Assembly: GCA_964593555.1 (NCBI GenBank)
Contig: CAZQIC010000019.1
Coordinates: forward strand, 1 to 50,162
Direction: 5' to 3'
Length of the DNA: 50,162 bases
Source of the DNA: CAZQIC01 sp964593555
Lineage (GTDB): Bacteria; Bacteroidota; Bacteroidia; JAFLBG01
Shown: piece by piece, positions 32,609 to 41,714 of the stretch
How the letters are laid out: each line of letters opens with the position of its first letter
Numbering within the stretch: the stretch's first letter is position 1
Made by a program: the position numbers and the translations under genes
The notes under the pieces: generated by a model
The model's database searches: none
What the model saw: only the letters and a program-made list of their open reading frames with translations
What the model was told of the DNA's origin: nothing

Positions 32609-33229
32609 TTAAGGCTCCATTTTTATTTTTTCAATCAAGAGGTGTTTCCTGAATTCTGAAATCAATGCAGTCATTTCTTTGTCACGGGTTTCCATTTCAT
32701 TAAACTCCCTATCAGTTTCAGTTACAACTGTCTTTAATTGAGTAAGGCTGTCCTGCATTTGTGTGATCATCTCTTTCATGGCCGGTTGTTTATCCGATGT
32801 TTCCTTTTCAACGCTGGTTTCCAGCATGGGAATATAATACTCGATAAAGCCGATCATATCATGCGGGTTATTTGGCCTGTTCCAGGTGAACTGTATGTTG
32901 CAATGCCTGCAGCGATAACGGTTACACTTCCATCCTTTTTCGTTTTTATCGGTCCCGGTTAATTTTAGGTGCGTAGATTTATGACATTGAGGACATTGCG
33001 CATTATCCTTGATCAATTGTTTTAATGTTTCTTTTTTCTTAGTTACTTCCGCACGATTATCTGCATGAATGCTCAGTTGTGCAATAAGTTTTTCACACGA
33101 ATCCGATACTTTTTTATGATCATCGGTCAGTTTCCCCTCTTGGATAAGCTGCTGGGCTTTTTTATTAAAAAATTTAGCGAGTTTTACGATCTCACGCTCG
33201 TTCGCCTGTAAGTTATTGTTCATGCTCAT
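32609..33229 (-). CDS. Zinc-ribbon coiled-coil protein coupled to mutS
   Basis: This 206-residue protein is not one I recognise. A helical N-terminal part (1-75) precedes a Cys4-type zinc ribbon: CPQC (79-82), then C102, C107 and C110 (KCNRYRCRHC). A conserved-looking segment, NIQFTWNRPNNPHDMIGFIEYY, links this to a C-terminal coiled coil (about 140-200). No catalytic motif is seen. Its ATG overlaps the mutS stop codon (ATGA at 33226-33229), so translation is coupled to MutS. A nucleic-acid-related role is plausible from the zinc ribbon and the neighbour, but that is inference. Confidence 0.7.
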   Translation of the reverse strand: MSMNNNLQANEREIVKLAKFFNKKAQQLIQEGKLTDDHKKVSDSCEKLIAQLSIHADNRAEVTKKKETLKQLIKDNAQCPQCHKSTHLKLTGTDKNEKGWKCNRYRCRHCNIQFTWNRPNNPHDMIGFIEYYIPMLETSVEKETSDKQPAMKEMITQMQDSLTQLKTVVTETDREFNEMETRDKEMTALISEFRKHLLIEKIKMEP

Positions 33230-35892
33230 CCGCCTATAAGTTTTTTTATCTCGTTTAGCTTCATCAATGCTTCAACAGGAGTAAGGGTGTTGATATCAGT
33301 ATTTAAAATATCTTCTTTTATTTGTTCTAGCACGGGATCATCTAACTTAAAAAAACTTAGCTGCGCATCATCCTGAATCTGAGATTTAATTCCGCTTAGT
33401 GTGGATGAGATCTCTGATTTTGTTCCATCACTTTCACTTCTTAATTCTAATTTTTTTAATATTTCATTCGCTCTGTCAAGCACTTTGCGCGGCATGCCCG
33501 CCATTTTCGCTACGTGTATGCCAAAGCTATGGGCACTGCCGCCTGGCACAAGTTTACGCATGAATAGTACTTTGTTCCCGAATTCTTTAACCGATACATT
33601 AAAATTTTTAATTCGCTTGAATGCGTCTGCCATTTCATTTAACTCGTGATAGTGTGTGGCGAAAAGTGTTTTTGCTTTATTCTGATTTTCGTGAATGAAC
33701 TCTGATATGGACCATGCAATAGAAATACCATCATAGGTGCTTGTGCCTCGTCCTATCTCATCCAATAAAATTAGACTTCTGTTACTTATATTATTTAATA
33801 TACTGGCGGTCTCATTCATTTCCACCATAAATGTTGATTCACCGCTCGAAATATTATCCGATGCACCAACGCGAGTAAATATTTTATCTATCAATCCTAT
33901 CTCCGCATGTTTCGCTGGTACAAAACATCCCATTTGTGCCATGATCACAATGAGAGCGGTTTGTCTTAAGAGCGCCGATTTACCCGCCATGTTTGGCCCG
34001 GTAATAATAATGATTTGTTGATTGTCATTATCTAAATAAACATCATTGGCGATGTATTCTTCACCAACCGGTAATAGCTTTTCAATAACCGGGTGTCTTC
34101 CATCTTTTATATTCAGCTCGTAACCATCATTAATGTGCGGTCTTACATAATTATTTTCATGGGCACATTGTGTAAACGATAATAAACAATCGATCCTTGC
34201 GACAAGCGAAGCATTAAGTTGTATTGGTACAATGTAGTCTGTGAGTCCTAATACAAGATCATTAAACAATTGTGTTTCAAGTGCCAGGATTTTTTCTTCG
34301 GCTCCTAATATTTTTTGTTCATATTCTTTTAGTTCTTCCGTGATGTAACGTTCTGCATTAGCCAATGTTTGCTTGCGCATCCATGTATCAGGAACTTTAT
34401 TTTTATGTGTATTAGTTACTTCTAAATAATATCCAAACACATTGTTGAATGCAATTTTTAATGAAGGGATTCCTGTGATCTCACTTTCGCGTTGCTGTAT
34501 TTGCAGTAAATAATCTTTCCCCGAATAGGCTATTGTTCTTAGTTCATCTAATTCTTTGTTCACGCCTTCAGCTATAACTGTTCCTTTGTTAATTAGAAAA
34601 GGTGGATCCGCAACAATTTCCCTCTCAATTCTTTCAACAGCAAGCTTGCATGGATTCAATTGCTCTGATATTTTTTTAAGCGCATCATTACCCGTAGCAA
34701 AACATGAATTTTTTACAGGATCAATTGCTGCCAATGATCTTTTAAGTTGAACAACTTCTTTAGGAGATATACGTCCTGTCGAGATCTTGGAAATAAGTCT
34801 TTCCAGATCACCCATTTGTTTAATGTTATCTTTTATGTCATTGGAAGTTGTATCATCACCTAAAAAATATTCTACAACGTTTAATCTTTCTTCAATGGGC
34901 TGTTTGTCCTTCAATGGCATTGCCAGCCAGCGCTTAAGCATGCGGGAGCCCATTGGAGATACTGTTTTATCAATGATATCAAATAGGGTTTTGGCATTTT
35001 CATTTGGCGAATAAAAAAGTTCGAGGTTGCGAACAGTAAATTTGTCGAGCCAGATAAAATGTTCTTCTTCTATTCTTGAAAGGGTTGTGATGTGTTGCAC
35101 CCTGTCATGCGCCGTATCCGCAAGATAATGTAAAGCGCCGCCGGCAGCTATGATACCCAATGGCAGATTTTCAACTCCAAAACCTTTTAAAGATGCAGTG
35201 CCAAAATGTTTAGTGAGTAACTCATAAGCAAATTCATTTGAAAATACCCAGTCCTCTACGCCGTAGGTATAAAATTTATCGCCAAAATATTCAACGAAGG
35301 TCTTTTTCTGATCTTTCCTGTAGAGTACTTCGCTGGGTTTAAAGCTTTGTAATAATTTATCAATATAGTCGGGCGTTCCTTCTGCAACGAGGAATTCTCC
35401 GGTAGATACATCGAGAAAAGAAATACCTGAATTAGAAATTTTTTCACCCTTATTACTTGTATTTAGGTGAACACAGGCTAAAAAATTATTGGATTTATTT
35501 TCTAAAACTTTGTCATTGTAAGAAACGCCTGGCGTTACCAATTCAGTTACGCCTCGTTTTACAATTGTTTTGGTAAGCTTTGGATCTTCCAACTGATCGC
35601 ATATAGCAACACGGTGTCCTGCACGTACCAATTTTGGTAAGTAGGTATCTAATGAATGATGTGGAAATCCGGCAAGCTCAATAAAAGTTGCGGAACCATT
35701 GGCACGCCTGGTTAAAACAATTCCTAAAATGTTAGCCGCTTTGATAGCGTCTTCTCCGAAGGTTTCGTAAAAATCTCCAATACGGAATAATAATAACGCA
35801 TCCGGATAACGGGTTTTGATACCGTTATACTGCTTCATTAATGGTGTTTCTACCACCGTTTTTGCCCCTATAGATTCGGCTGTTTTCGCCAT
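33226..35892 (-). CDS. mutS: DNA mismatch repair ATPase MutS
   Basis: From ATG 35892 (MAKTAESIGAKT) the protein has 888 residues, a normal MutS length; the ATG 13 codons upstream is less likely. The mismatch-reading Phe-x-Glu motif is F41-Y42-E43 (GDFYETFGEDA). Connector, lever and clamp domains fill about 130-580. The ATPase has Walker A GPNMAGKS (632-639), the ST..VEM segment (686-692), Walker B ILLDE (708-712) and the following ATHYHEL. It binds mismatches and starts repair with MutL, which is not in the window. It is the first gene of a two-gene unit with the zinc-ribbon gene. A TACTTTTG box lies 84 bases upstream of the ATG. Confidence 0.97.
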   Translation of the reverse strand: MAKTAESIGAKTVVETPLMKQYNGIKTRYPDALLLFRIGDFYETFGEDAIKAANILGIVLTRRANGSATFIELAGFPHHSLDTYLPKLVRAGHRVAICDQLEDPKLTKTIVKRGVTELVTPGVSYNDKVLENKSNNFLACVHLNTSNKGEKISNSGISFLDVSTGEFLVAEGTPDYIDKLLQSFKPSEVLYRKDQKKTFVEYFGDKFYTYGVEDWVFSNEFAYELLTKHFGTASLKGFGVENLPLGIIAAGGALHYLADTAHDRVQHITTLSRIEEEHFIWLDKFTVRNLELFYSPNENAKTLFDIIDKTVSPMGSRMLKRWLAMPLKDKQPIEERLNVVEYFLGDDTTSNDIKDNIKQMGDLERLISKISTGRISPKEVVQLKRSLAAIDPVKNSCFATGNDALKKISEQLNPCKLAVERIEREIVADPPFLINKGTVIAEGVNKELDELRTIAYSGKDYLLQIQQRESEITGIPSLKIAFNNVFGYYLEVTNTHKNKVPDTWMRKQTLANAERYITEELKEYEQKILGAEEKILALETQLFNDLVLGLTDYIVPIQLNASLVARIDCLLSFTQCAHENNYVRPHINDGYELNIKDGRHPVIEKLLPVGEEYIANDVYLDNDNQQIIIITGPNMAGKSALLRQTALIVIMAQMGCFVPAKHAEIGLIDKIFTRVGASDNISSGESTFMVEMNETASILNNISNRSLILLDEIGRGTSTYDGISIAWSISEFIHENQNKAKTLFATHYHELNEMADAFKRIKNFNVSVKEFGNKVLFMRKLVPGGSAHSFGIHVAKMAGMPRKVLDRANEILKKLELRSESDGTKSEISSTLSGIKSQIQDDAQLSFFKLDDPVLEQIKEDILNTDINTLTPVEALMKLNEIKKLIGG

Positions 35893-35975
35893 AGGATAAA
35901 AGTACAAATACTGCTGAAATAGATAGTTCAAAGTTTTTAACAGTTTTAACAGTCATTTCGGGTCGAATTTTACGT

Positions 35976-35983
35976 CAAAAGTA
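35976..35983 (-). promoter_or_regulatory. Candidate -7 box of mutS
   Basis: The minus strand reads TACTTTTG (TAnnTTTG). It stands 13 bases from the plus-strand box at 35997-36004, so the two divergent promoters share their upstream region. Confidence 0.42.
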
Positions 35984-35996
35984 TGCGGCTATTTAA

Positions 35997-36004
35997 TAGC
36001 TTTG
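35997..36004 (+). promoter_or_regulatory. Candidate -7 box of the glycosyltransferase gene
   Basis: TAGCTTTG matches TAnnTTTG, and its last base is only four bases before ATG 36009. Initiation about 5-7 bases after the box would make the mRNA leaderless or nearly so. Confidence 0.45.
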
Positions 36005-36008
36005 TTTT

Positions 36009-37430
36009 ATGCTGTTATTGCGGAAAGCCCTTGTTGACATACGCTTTTGGATAGTTGTTTTTTTTCTGATCAGGCTGTTTGGTATTACTAATCCTCCTGT
36101 TGAAGCAACTCATAGCTGGCGGCAATGTCTTACCAATATGGAGGCAAGGAATTTTTTCGAAAAGGATAATAATATTCTTTTCCCTCAGATTGATATGGAT
36201 GGAGAGAAGCCGGGAATAATTTCGGGAGAGTTTCCTTTGTTTAATTATATCATTTACTTGTGCTCCCTGGTTTTTGGTTATTCTCATTGGATAGGAAGGC
36301 TGATAAACCTTATTATAAGCTCGGTTGGTGTGTTCTTCTTTTATAAATTAATTAAACAACATTTTGAAGACAAAATTGCGTTTAATGCCGCATTAATTCT
36401 GCTTGTTTCTCTTTGGTTTTCTTTTTCCCGAAAGGTGATGCCGGATACTTTTAGTATTTCATTGGTGTTGATTGGGATATATTATGGAATGAAGTTTTTG
36501 TATAAGAGCGAGAAAGTAATTTATCTCATTCTTTATTCTCTTTTTTGTTGTTTGGGTGTCCTGTCTAAAATTCCATCCATGATGCTGATGGGTGTCTTCG
36601 TTATTCCTTTATTATCAGGTGAAATATCTAAGAATAAAAAACTATGGTTTTTATTTTATTCATTTCTTTTTCTGATTCCTGTAGCCTGGTGGTATTTTAT
36701 CTGGTCAAAATATTTATTTGAAACCTATCATTACCGGTTATATTTTTATGCAGAATCTTTTTCAGAAGGATTCAGGCAGCTTGTTTTTGAATACGGAGGA
36801 AAGACGCTTTCTGTATTTTGCTTCAACGCGTTATGTGGTTTTGTTGCATCAATGCTTTTTTTAGCAGGAATAATAATTTTTGCTGTTGAGAAAAATAAAA
36901 AATTGCTTATCATAACTATATGTATTATTCCTTTTTTGTTCTTGTTTATGGTCAAAACGGGATCAGCATTTGCTACTCACAACTATTATGTATTACCCTT
37001 TGTTCCATTTATGGCTCTTATTGGAGGATATGCCATTTCAAAAATAAAAAATCAGAAACTTGTTGCAGGGATATTAGTTGTTATTTGCATAGAAGGTGTA
37101 TTAAACCAACAGCATGATTTTCGGAAACAGCAACATGATGATTATAAACTTAAGCTTGAAGATATTGCAGATAAAATTTCTGACAAGCAGGATCTTATTG
37201 CTATTAATGGCGAGGGTAGTCCGCAGCAGATCTATTTTCTTCATCGCAAAGGATGGAATTTAAATGATGGTGAGATCATAAATAGAGTCTTTACCGACTC
37301 TATTGCGAAAAAAGGCTGCAAATTTTTGTTTGTAAATAAAAGAAGATTTAAGGAAAATATTGATATGATAGATTACATTACCGTGTTAGATGATAACGAT
37401 TACAAGGTTTTTAAACTTGGCAGCCAATGA
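36009..37430 (+). CDS. GT39/ArnT-like membrane glycosyltransferase
   Basis: The 473-residue polytopic inner-membrane protein has about ten hydrophobic segments. The N-terminal loop after the first helix, EATHSWRQCLTNMEARNFF, matches the acceptor/lipid-sugar loop of PMT/ArnT-like enzymes of the GT39/GT83 group; a short soluble C-terminal domain (about 375-473) follows. Such enzymes transfer a sugar from a polyprenyl-phosphate carrier on the periplasmic side; acceptor and sugar are unknown. The start must lie before the conserved loop, so ATG 36009 is right even though the promoter box is very close. Its stop overlaps the next start by four bases (ATGA). Confidence 0.78.
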   Translation: MLLLRKALVDIRFWIVVFFLIRLFGITNPPVEATHSWRQCLTNMEARNFFEKDNNILFPQIDMDGEKPGIISGEFPLFNYIIYLCSLVFGYSHWIGRLINLIISSVGVFFFYKLIKQHFEDKIAFNAALILLVSLWFSFSRKVMPDTFSISLVLIGIYYGMKFLYKSEKVIYLILYSLFCCLGVLSKIPSMMLMGVFVIPLLSGEISKNKKLWFLFYSFLFLIPVAWWYFIWSKYLFETYHYRLYFYAESFSEGFRQLVFEYGGKTLSVFCFNALCGFVASMLFLAGIIIFAVEKNKKLLIITICIIPFLFLFMVKTGSAFATHNYYVLPFVPFMALIGGYAISKIKNQKLVAGILVVICIEGVLNQQHDFRKQQHDDYKLKLEDIADKISDKQDLIAINGEGSPQQIYFLHRKGWNLNDGEIINRVFTDSIAKKGCKFLFVNKRRFKENIDMIDYITVLDDNDYKVFKLGSQ

Positions 37431-37960
37431 AAAAAATAGCTAATGAGGAATTGAACCGGCTTTCGGTTAATGAATTTAAGTCTGCAAAAAAAACAGATAT
37501 TGTTATTGTATTGGATAATGTGAGAAGCTTAAATAATGTTGGTTCTGTTTTTCGTACAGCAGATGCGTTTTTATTGGAAGCTGTTTTTTTATGCGGTATA
37601 ACGGGACAGCCGCCTCATAGGGAGATTCAAAAGACTGCGCTTGGAGCAACTGAAACGGTAGCTTGGAAACATTTTCCAAAAACAACCGACGCGATAACTG
37701 AACTTAAAAGTAAGGGGTATAGAATTTATGCGATAGAACAAGCGGAAGGTGCAATAATGCTGGACAAGTTTGAACATGCTAGTGGAGAAAAAATAGCACT
37801 TGTATTTGGAAGCGAAGTAGGAGGAGTGAGCGAAGAAGTAATGGCAATATGTGATGCAGCAATAGAAATTCCGCAATCAGGCACGAAGCACTCTTTAAAT
37901 ATTGCTGTTAGCGTGGGGATATTGGTGTGGGATGTGTTTAATAAAATAAACAAGTTATAA
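37427..37960 (+). CDS. SpoU/TrmH-family RNA 2'-O-methyltransferase
   Basis: This 177-residue protein has the three SPOUT/TrmH motifs. Motif 1 is LDNVRSLNNVGSVFRTAD (about 29-46), with its catalytic-type Arg and Asn. Motif 2 is ALVFGSEVGGVSEE (about 124-137). Motif 3 is IEIPQSGTKHSLNIAVSVGIL (about 146-166), which forms the SAM-binding knot. It methylates ribose in tRNA or rRNA; the target nucleotide cannot be read from sequence. It is translationally coupled to the membrane glycosyltransferase gene (ATGA overlap) and overlaps the convergent phosphatase gene by six bases. Confidence 0.9.
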   Translation: MKKIANEELNRLSVNEFKSAKKTDIVIVLDNVRSLNNVGSVFRTADAFLLEAVFLCGITGQPPHREIQKTALGATETVAWKHFPKTTDAITELKSKGYRIYAIEQAEGAIMLDKFEHASGEKIALVFGSEVGGVSEEVMAICDAAIEIPQSGTKHSLNIAVSVGILVWDVFNKINKL

Positions 37961-39883
37961 TCTTATTCCAATTACGAGCACATCGTCGATCTGCGAGTTT
38001 TGTCCTTTCCATTGCTCGAATTCTTTTATAATTGCTTCGCGCTGCTGCTCCATTGGAAGGTTATGATACTGAAGTAATATTTCCCTGAAACGCTGGCTGC
38101 CCATTTTTTTTCTCTGTTCCCCGCCAAACTGATCAAAATACCCATCAGTAAAAAGATAAATGCAGCTTCCTTTTTTCAGCGGAAAAGAATGATTAGTGAA
38201 TTTCCTTTGTTCAACAGACTCCTCTTTGATGAGACTCCCGCCAATTGAATAATTATTCCCTTTGATTATTTCAATCTGGCCATCGTTAATGATATATAAA
38301 GGGTTTAGTGCCCCGGCGAATTGAATTTCTTTATTAATATTGTCAATCACACAGAGTGACATATCCATGCCGTCCTGAGAGCTGATCTCGCCTTTTTCCT
38401 GCTTAAGGGCAGCAGAAACGCCAATATTCAACAGTCTTAATATTTTGGCCGGCGATGTTTCCTGTTTCTCATTTACGATCTGGTTTAAAATTGTATTTCC
38501 GATAAGTGACATAAAAGCGCCGGGAATTCCATGGCCTGTACAATCAATGGCCGCAATAATTAATTTATGATCAACGTGTGAGAACCAATAAAAATCCCCG
38601 CTAACAATGTCTTTAGGCTGATAATAAATAAAACTGTTCGGTAAAAGTTTTTTTATTTCATTCTTATCTGGAAATACACTTTGTTGAATTCGCTGAGCAT
38701 AAGTAATACTCTCTATCATTTTTTCTTTTTGAGCCTCAATGAGCAGATTTTGTTTTTTTAAAATTTCGTTGGCCATTTGAAGTTCATTATTCTTGCTTTT
38801 TTCAATTTCTGCAACCTTAGATAAATGTTCGAGTTCAATACTTTTTAATCTCTTATCCGATTTAGACTCATGCCTTTTTTTTATGGCTTCATGGAACTTA
38901 ATATAAAAATTGAGTGCGTTTTGTGGGTCTTTCTTTTGCATATATAGGTTCGCAAAACTTTCGTATAATTCGGGGAGGGTATATTGAAGACTGGCATTTT
39001 TTTGTTGAAGCGCTTTTGTAAAGTAATCAAATGCAGTATCAATGTTGTTTTCAATAAGCGCCATACTTCCAAGTATATGCATTGCACGAAAATACGGCTG
39101 TATATAAAAATTATCCTTATTTCGATCAAGGCCTTTCGAAATATAGTTTTTTGCTTTGGAAAAATCTCCAAGTTTAAAATAACATTCTCCCATTCTTGTG
39201 TAATCGTTAATAAGAATTGGGGATTCAATTTTTTTGTCTTTACTTAACTCAGTCGATTTTATAAAAAACTCAATTGCTTTTTTAAAGTCATTTTTTTGAT
39301 AAGAAATACTTCCGATATTTGATAAACAAGATGCTTGCCTAACTATGTCATCTTCGTCTATGTACATTTTTAATGCTTCTTGATAATAACCCACAGATTT
39401 TTCGTATTCCTCGAGCCCGGAATAAATATTCCCCAGGTTGCCGCTTGCACTTGCAATGCCTAGCTTATATCCAATTTGTTCCGATTTTTCAAGGCTGCTC
39501 AATAAATGGGTAACAGACTTTTCAAATTCACCGGTTCTAAAGTAGCAGGCGCCTAAAAGATTTAGTGATTGTATCTTACCTATAGGATCATTTAATTCAT
39601 TGAAAAGTGTGAATGATTTATTCCCGTCAAGAATACTTTCTTCCATATTCATTAACACCAGATTACAATAACCGCAAACAAGCCGGCTATTCGCAATTCC
39701 TTTCAAATAATTTAACTGTGTAGATTGTTCAAGAGCTTTTTTTGCTATTTCAAGCGATCGAACTGTATCTGTACCATTTAATTTCCAGGCGAGCTCATTC
39801 AAAATATCTATTCGTTCAACAAGGTCCGTTGTAACTGCTAATTTTTCTTCTAATTCTTTAGATGTGAAGTTTTTCAGCTGCAT
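37955..39883 (-). CDS. TPR-SpoIIE (PP2C) serine phosphatase
   Basis: The 642-residue cytoplasmic protein has seven or eight tetratricopeptide-like units at about 25-335 (LGACYFRTGEFEKSVTHLLSSL, GNIYSGLEEYEKSVGYYQEAL, GSISYQKNDFKKAIEFF), a coiled coil at about 340-400, and a SpoIIE-type PP2C domain at about 405-642. Metal-site motifs are intact: GDFYW (429-433), DCTGHG (447-452), DGMDMS, FTDGYFDQFGG and QIDDVLVIG. Partner phosphoproteins (STAS or histidine-kinase-like) are not encoded nearby. It starts 8 bases after the preceding minus-strand gene. It differs from the phosphatase at 3711-5060 by having TPR repeats in place of membrane helices. Confidence 0.88.
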   Translation of the reverse strand: MQLKNFTSKELEEKLAVTTDLVERIDILNELAWKLNGTDTVRSLEIAKKALEQSTQLNYLKGIANSRLVCGYCNLVLMNMEESILDGNKSFTLFNELNDPIGKIQSLNLLGACYFRTGEFEKSVTHLLSSLEKSEQIGYKLGIASASGNLGNIYSGLEEYEKSVGYYQEALKMYIDEDDIVRQASCLSNIGSISYQKNDFKKAIEFFIKSTELSKDKKIESPILINDYTRMGECYFKLGDFSKAKNYISKGLDRNKDNFYIQPYFRAMHILGSMALIENNIDTAFDYFTKALQQKNASLQYTLPELYESFANLYMQKKDPQNALNFYIKFHEAIKKRHESKSDKRLKSIELEHLSKVAEIEKSKNNELQMANEILKKQNLLIEAQKEKMIESITYAQRIQQSVFPDKNEIKKLLPNSFIYYQPKDIVSGDFYWFSHVDHKLIIAAIDCTGHGIPGAFMSLIGNTILNQIVNEKQETSPAKILRLLNIGVSAALKQEKGEISSQDGMDMSLCVIDNINKEIQFAGALNPLYIINDGQIEIIKGNNYSIGGSLIKEESVEQRKFTNHSFPLKKGSCIYLFTDGYFDQFGGEQRKKMGSQRFREILLQYHNLPMEQQREAIIKEFEQWKGQNSQIDDVLVIGIRL

Positions 39884-39890
39884 TTTAAGA

Positions 39891-40472
39891 TCAGTTTTTT
39901 TTAATAGGTATAGTATCCTTTTTTAATTCTTCTGCCTTTAACTTTTCGTATTCTTTGTAAAGAATTTTCAATTTACTATTCACCTGGTTGGTAAAGCCAT
40001 CATCATAATCAAACTGATGTTCAATTAAATTGTAAACTACTTTTGCAACAGGCTTTTTTAGTATACTTACATCAAGCCCTTCTACTTCCTTAAAAATATT
40101 AACTTCAAATGGAAAAATAAAAGCAAGTTTGCGTTCGGGAGGCATATGTGTATTCACCTGGATTATTTTAGATACATAACCGGGTTTAGAGAATTCAATA
40201 AAAAAATCTTTATTAATGGGGACCTTAAAATCTACTTTTCCTTTTTTATCGGTTGTAAATTCACCCAAGAGCAAATATTTGTCATCATAAACCTTTATGA
40301 TAGCTTTCTCAATCGGTTTTCCCTTTTCTGTTTCGGTTTTTCCAGGCTCTTTTATTTTGCCTTCCAGCTTTAAATAATGTCGTTTGTTTTTGGCAATGGT
40401 ATCCTGTGCTGATACAAGATGTTGGCAAAGAAATAATAATACGGCTAACGAAAGCTTTACACCAATATTCAT
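39891..40472 (-). CDS. Exported protein with carboxypeptidase-regulatory-like beta domain
   Basis: The protein has 193 residues with a signal peptide at about 1-22 (ends VSA). The core (about 30-110) is a CarboxypepD-regulatory/transthyretin-like beta sandwich: LEGKI, PIEKAIIKVYDD, GEFTTDKKGKVDFKVP, IEFSKPGYVSKIIQV. A helical, lysine-rich tail follows. The fold usually mediates binding at the periplasm or surface. It lies between the oxidase biogenesis genes (22 bases from the DUF420 gene) and the TPR phosphatase gene (7 bases away), so all may share a transcript. Function unknown. Confidence 0.65.
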   Translation of the reverse strand: MNIGVKLSLAVLLFLCQHLVSAQDTIAKNKRHYLKLEGKIKEPGKTETEKGKPIEKAIIKVYDDKYLLLGEFTTDKKGKVDFKVPINKDFFIEFSKPGYVSKIIQVNTHMPPERKLAFIFPFEVNIFKEVEGLDVSILKKPVAKVVYNLIEHQFDYDDGFTNQVNSKLKILYKEYEKLKAEELKKDTIPIKKN

Positions 40473-40494
40473 TAGTGTTTAAGTTACGAAAAAA

Positions 40495-41019
40495 TCAGAA
40501 GGTATAGTATGGTGAGATCATTAAATAGACCATAACCCCAGTAAAAGTTACATATAACCAAATGGGGAAACTGAATCGGGTAATTTTACGGTGTGCAATA
40601 ATATCACCTTTAAGTCCCCTGTAAAAGGAAATAAGGATGAGAGGCAATACAACGGCAGCAAGAACAATATGTGTAAGAAGGATAAAATAATATAGATATT
40701 TTAAGGGATTTTCTTTGGGGTAGGTTGTTTTAATTCCATATGAGTGAAAAGTTACATAGGATAAAAGAAAAATCGTTGAGAGCAAAAATGCTGTTATATT
40801 CAATCGTTTATGCATTAAAATATTTTTTCTTTTGACGAAATAAAGTGAAAGACATAGAATGAAAAAACAACTTCCGTTTAAAACAGCATTTAGTTTTGGA
40901 AGGTAAGTAACAAATAAAGGGATGGTGTCAGCTTTTGGCAAATTGAATAGAATTACAATGAGAGCAAATACTACTGCCGATACAATATATATTAATCGTA
41001 AAATATTTCTATCGCTCAT
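40495..41019 (-). CDS. DUF420 membrane protein (CtaM/YozB-like oxidase assembly)
   Basis: The protein has 174 residues and five predicted membrane helices, with conserved His in NILMHKRLN, VTFHSYG, LLTHIVLAA and IAHRKITRFSFPIWLYV. This is the DUF420 pattern; the Bacillus member is implicated in cytochrome oxidase maturation. Context agrees: it lies 2 bases after the SCO gene in the oxidase cluster. The conserved His residues probably bind heme or metal. Confidence 0.87.
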   Translation of the reverse strand: MSDRNILRLIYIVSAVVFALIVILFNLPKADTIPLFVTYLPKLNAVLNGSCFFILCLSLYFVKRKNILMHKRLNITAFLLSTIFLLSYVTFHSYGIKTTYPKENPLKYLYYFILLTHIVLAAVVLPLILISFYRGLKGDIIAHRKITRFSFPIWLYVTFTGVMVYLMISPYYTF

Positions 41020-41021
41020 GT

Positions 41022-41711
41022 TTATTCTTTGTCCTGTGAATGTTCTTCTTTGTGCTTCTTAATTTCATAGGCGGCCTTCAACGTATTTATATCCTCTATT
41101 AGTTTGTTTACGTCTGCCGTACTTGTTCCATCATAAATGGCCCTGATGTGTTTTTCTTTGTCAATGAGAATAAAAAGTTCACTATGGATAAAAGCTTCTT
41201 CTGCATTTTCGCCTGCTTCCAGTGCGTTCACCAGGTAACCATTCTGCGCTATGTCATATAATTCTTTTTTGTTACCGGTTACAAAATTCCATTTGGTGTT
41301 TATTGCAATATGATTTTTCGAATACTCTTTTAACACTTCTACGCTGTCATTTTCCGGATCTACAGTGTGAGAAAGTATCTGCACATCATCCATATCCTTA
41401 AAACGCTCCTGCACTCTTATAAGCTGTGCGGACATAGCAGGGCAAATACTCTTACATGTTGTAAAAAAAAAGTTGGCCACATACATTTTTCCATAGAGGT
41501 CTTTGTCGGTAATGTATTTACCATCCTGATTTAGAAAACGAAATGAAGGTATAGAGTGATAAATGGTGTCGCCATTAGCTGCGACTTCTTTAGGACCAAA
41601 ATAAGGTAGATGAGTGAAATTTGTCTTTCCTGTGGAAAGTAAAACGTAAAAAACAGAAGGAAAAAAGAGTAAGAAAAAAAGAAATAAACCTTGTTTTACT
41701 CTCTTGTTCAC
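41022..41711 (-). CDS. SCO1/SenC-type copper chaperone for cytochrome oxidase
   Basis: The 229-residue protein has an N-terminal membrane anchor (about 8-26). The thioredoxin-like fold carries the copper ligands C86 and C90 (TTCKSICPAM) and His176 (EAFIHSELF). SCO proteins load CuA of cytochrome oxidase subunit II. It lies between the subunit IV gene (3 bases upstream) and the DUF420 gene (2 bases downstream). The start is GTG 41711; no ATG lies nearby upstream. Confidence 0.92.
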   Translation of the reverse strand: MNKRVKQGLFLFFLLFFPSVFYVLLSTGKTNFTHLPYFGPKEVAANGDTIYHSIPSFRFLNQDGKYITDKDLYGKMYVANFFFTTCKSICPAMSAQLIRVQERFKDMDDVQILSHTVDPENDSVEVLKEYSKNHIAINTKWNFVTGNKKELYDIAQNGYLVNALEAGENAEEAFIHSELFILIDKEKHIRAIYDGTSTADVNKLIEDINTLKAAYEIKKHKEEHSQDKE

Positions 41712-41714
41712 TTT

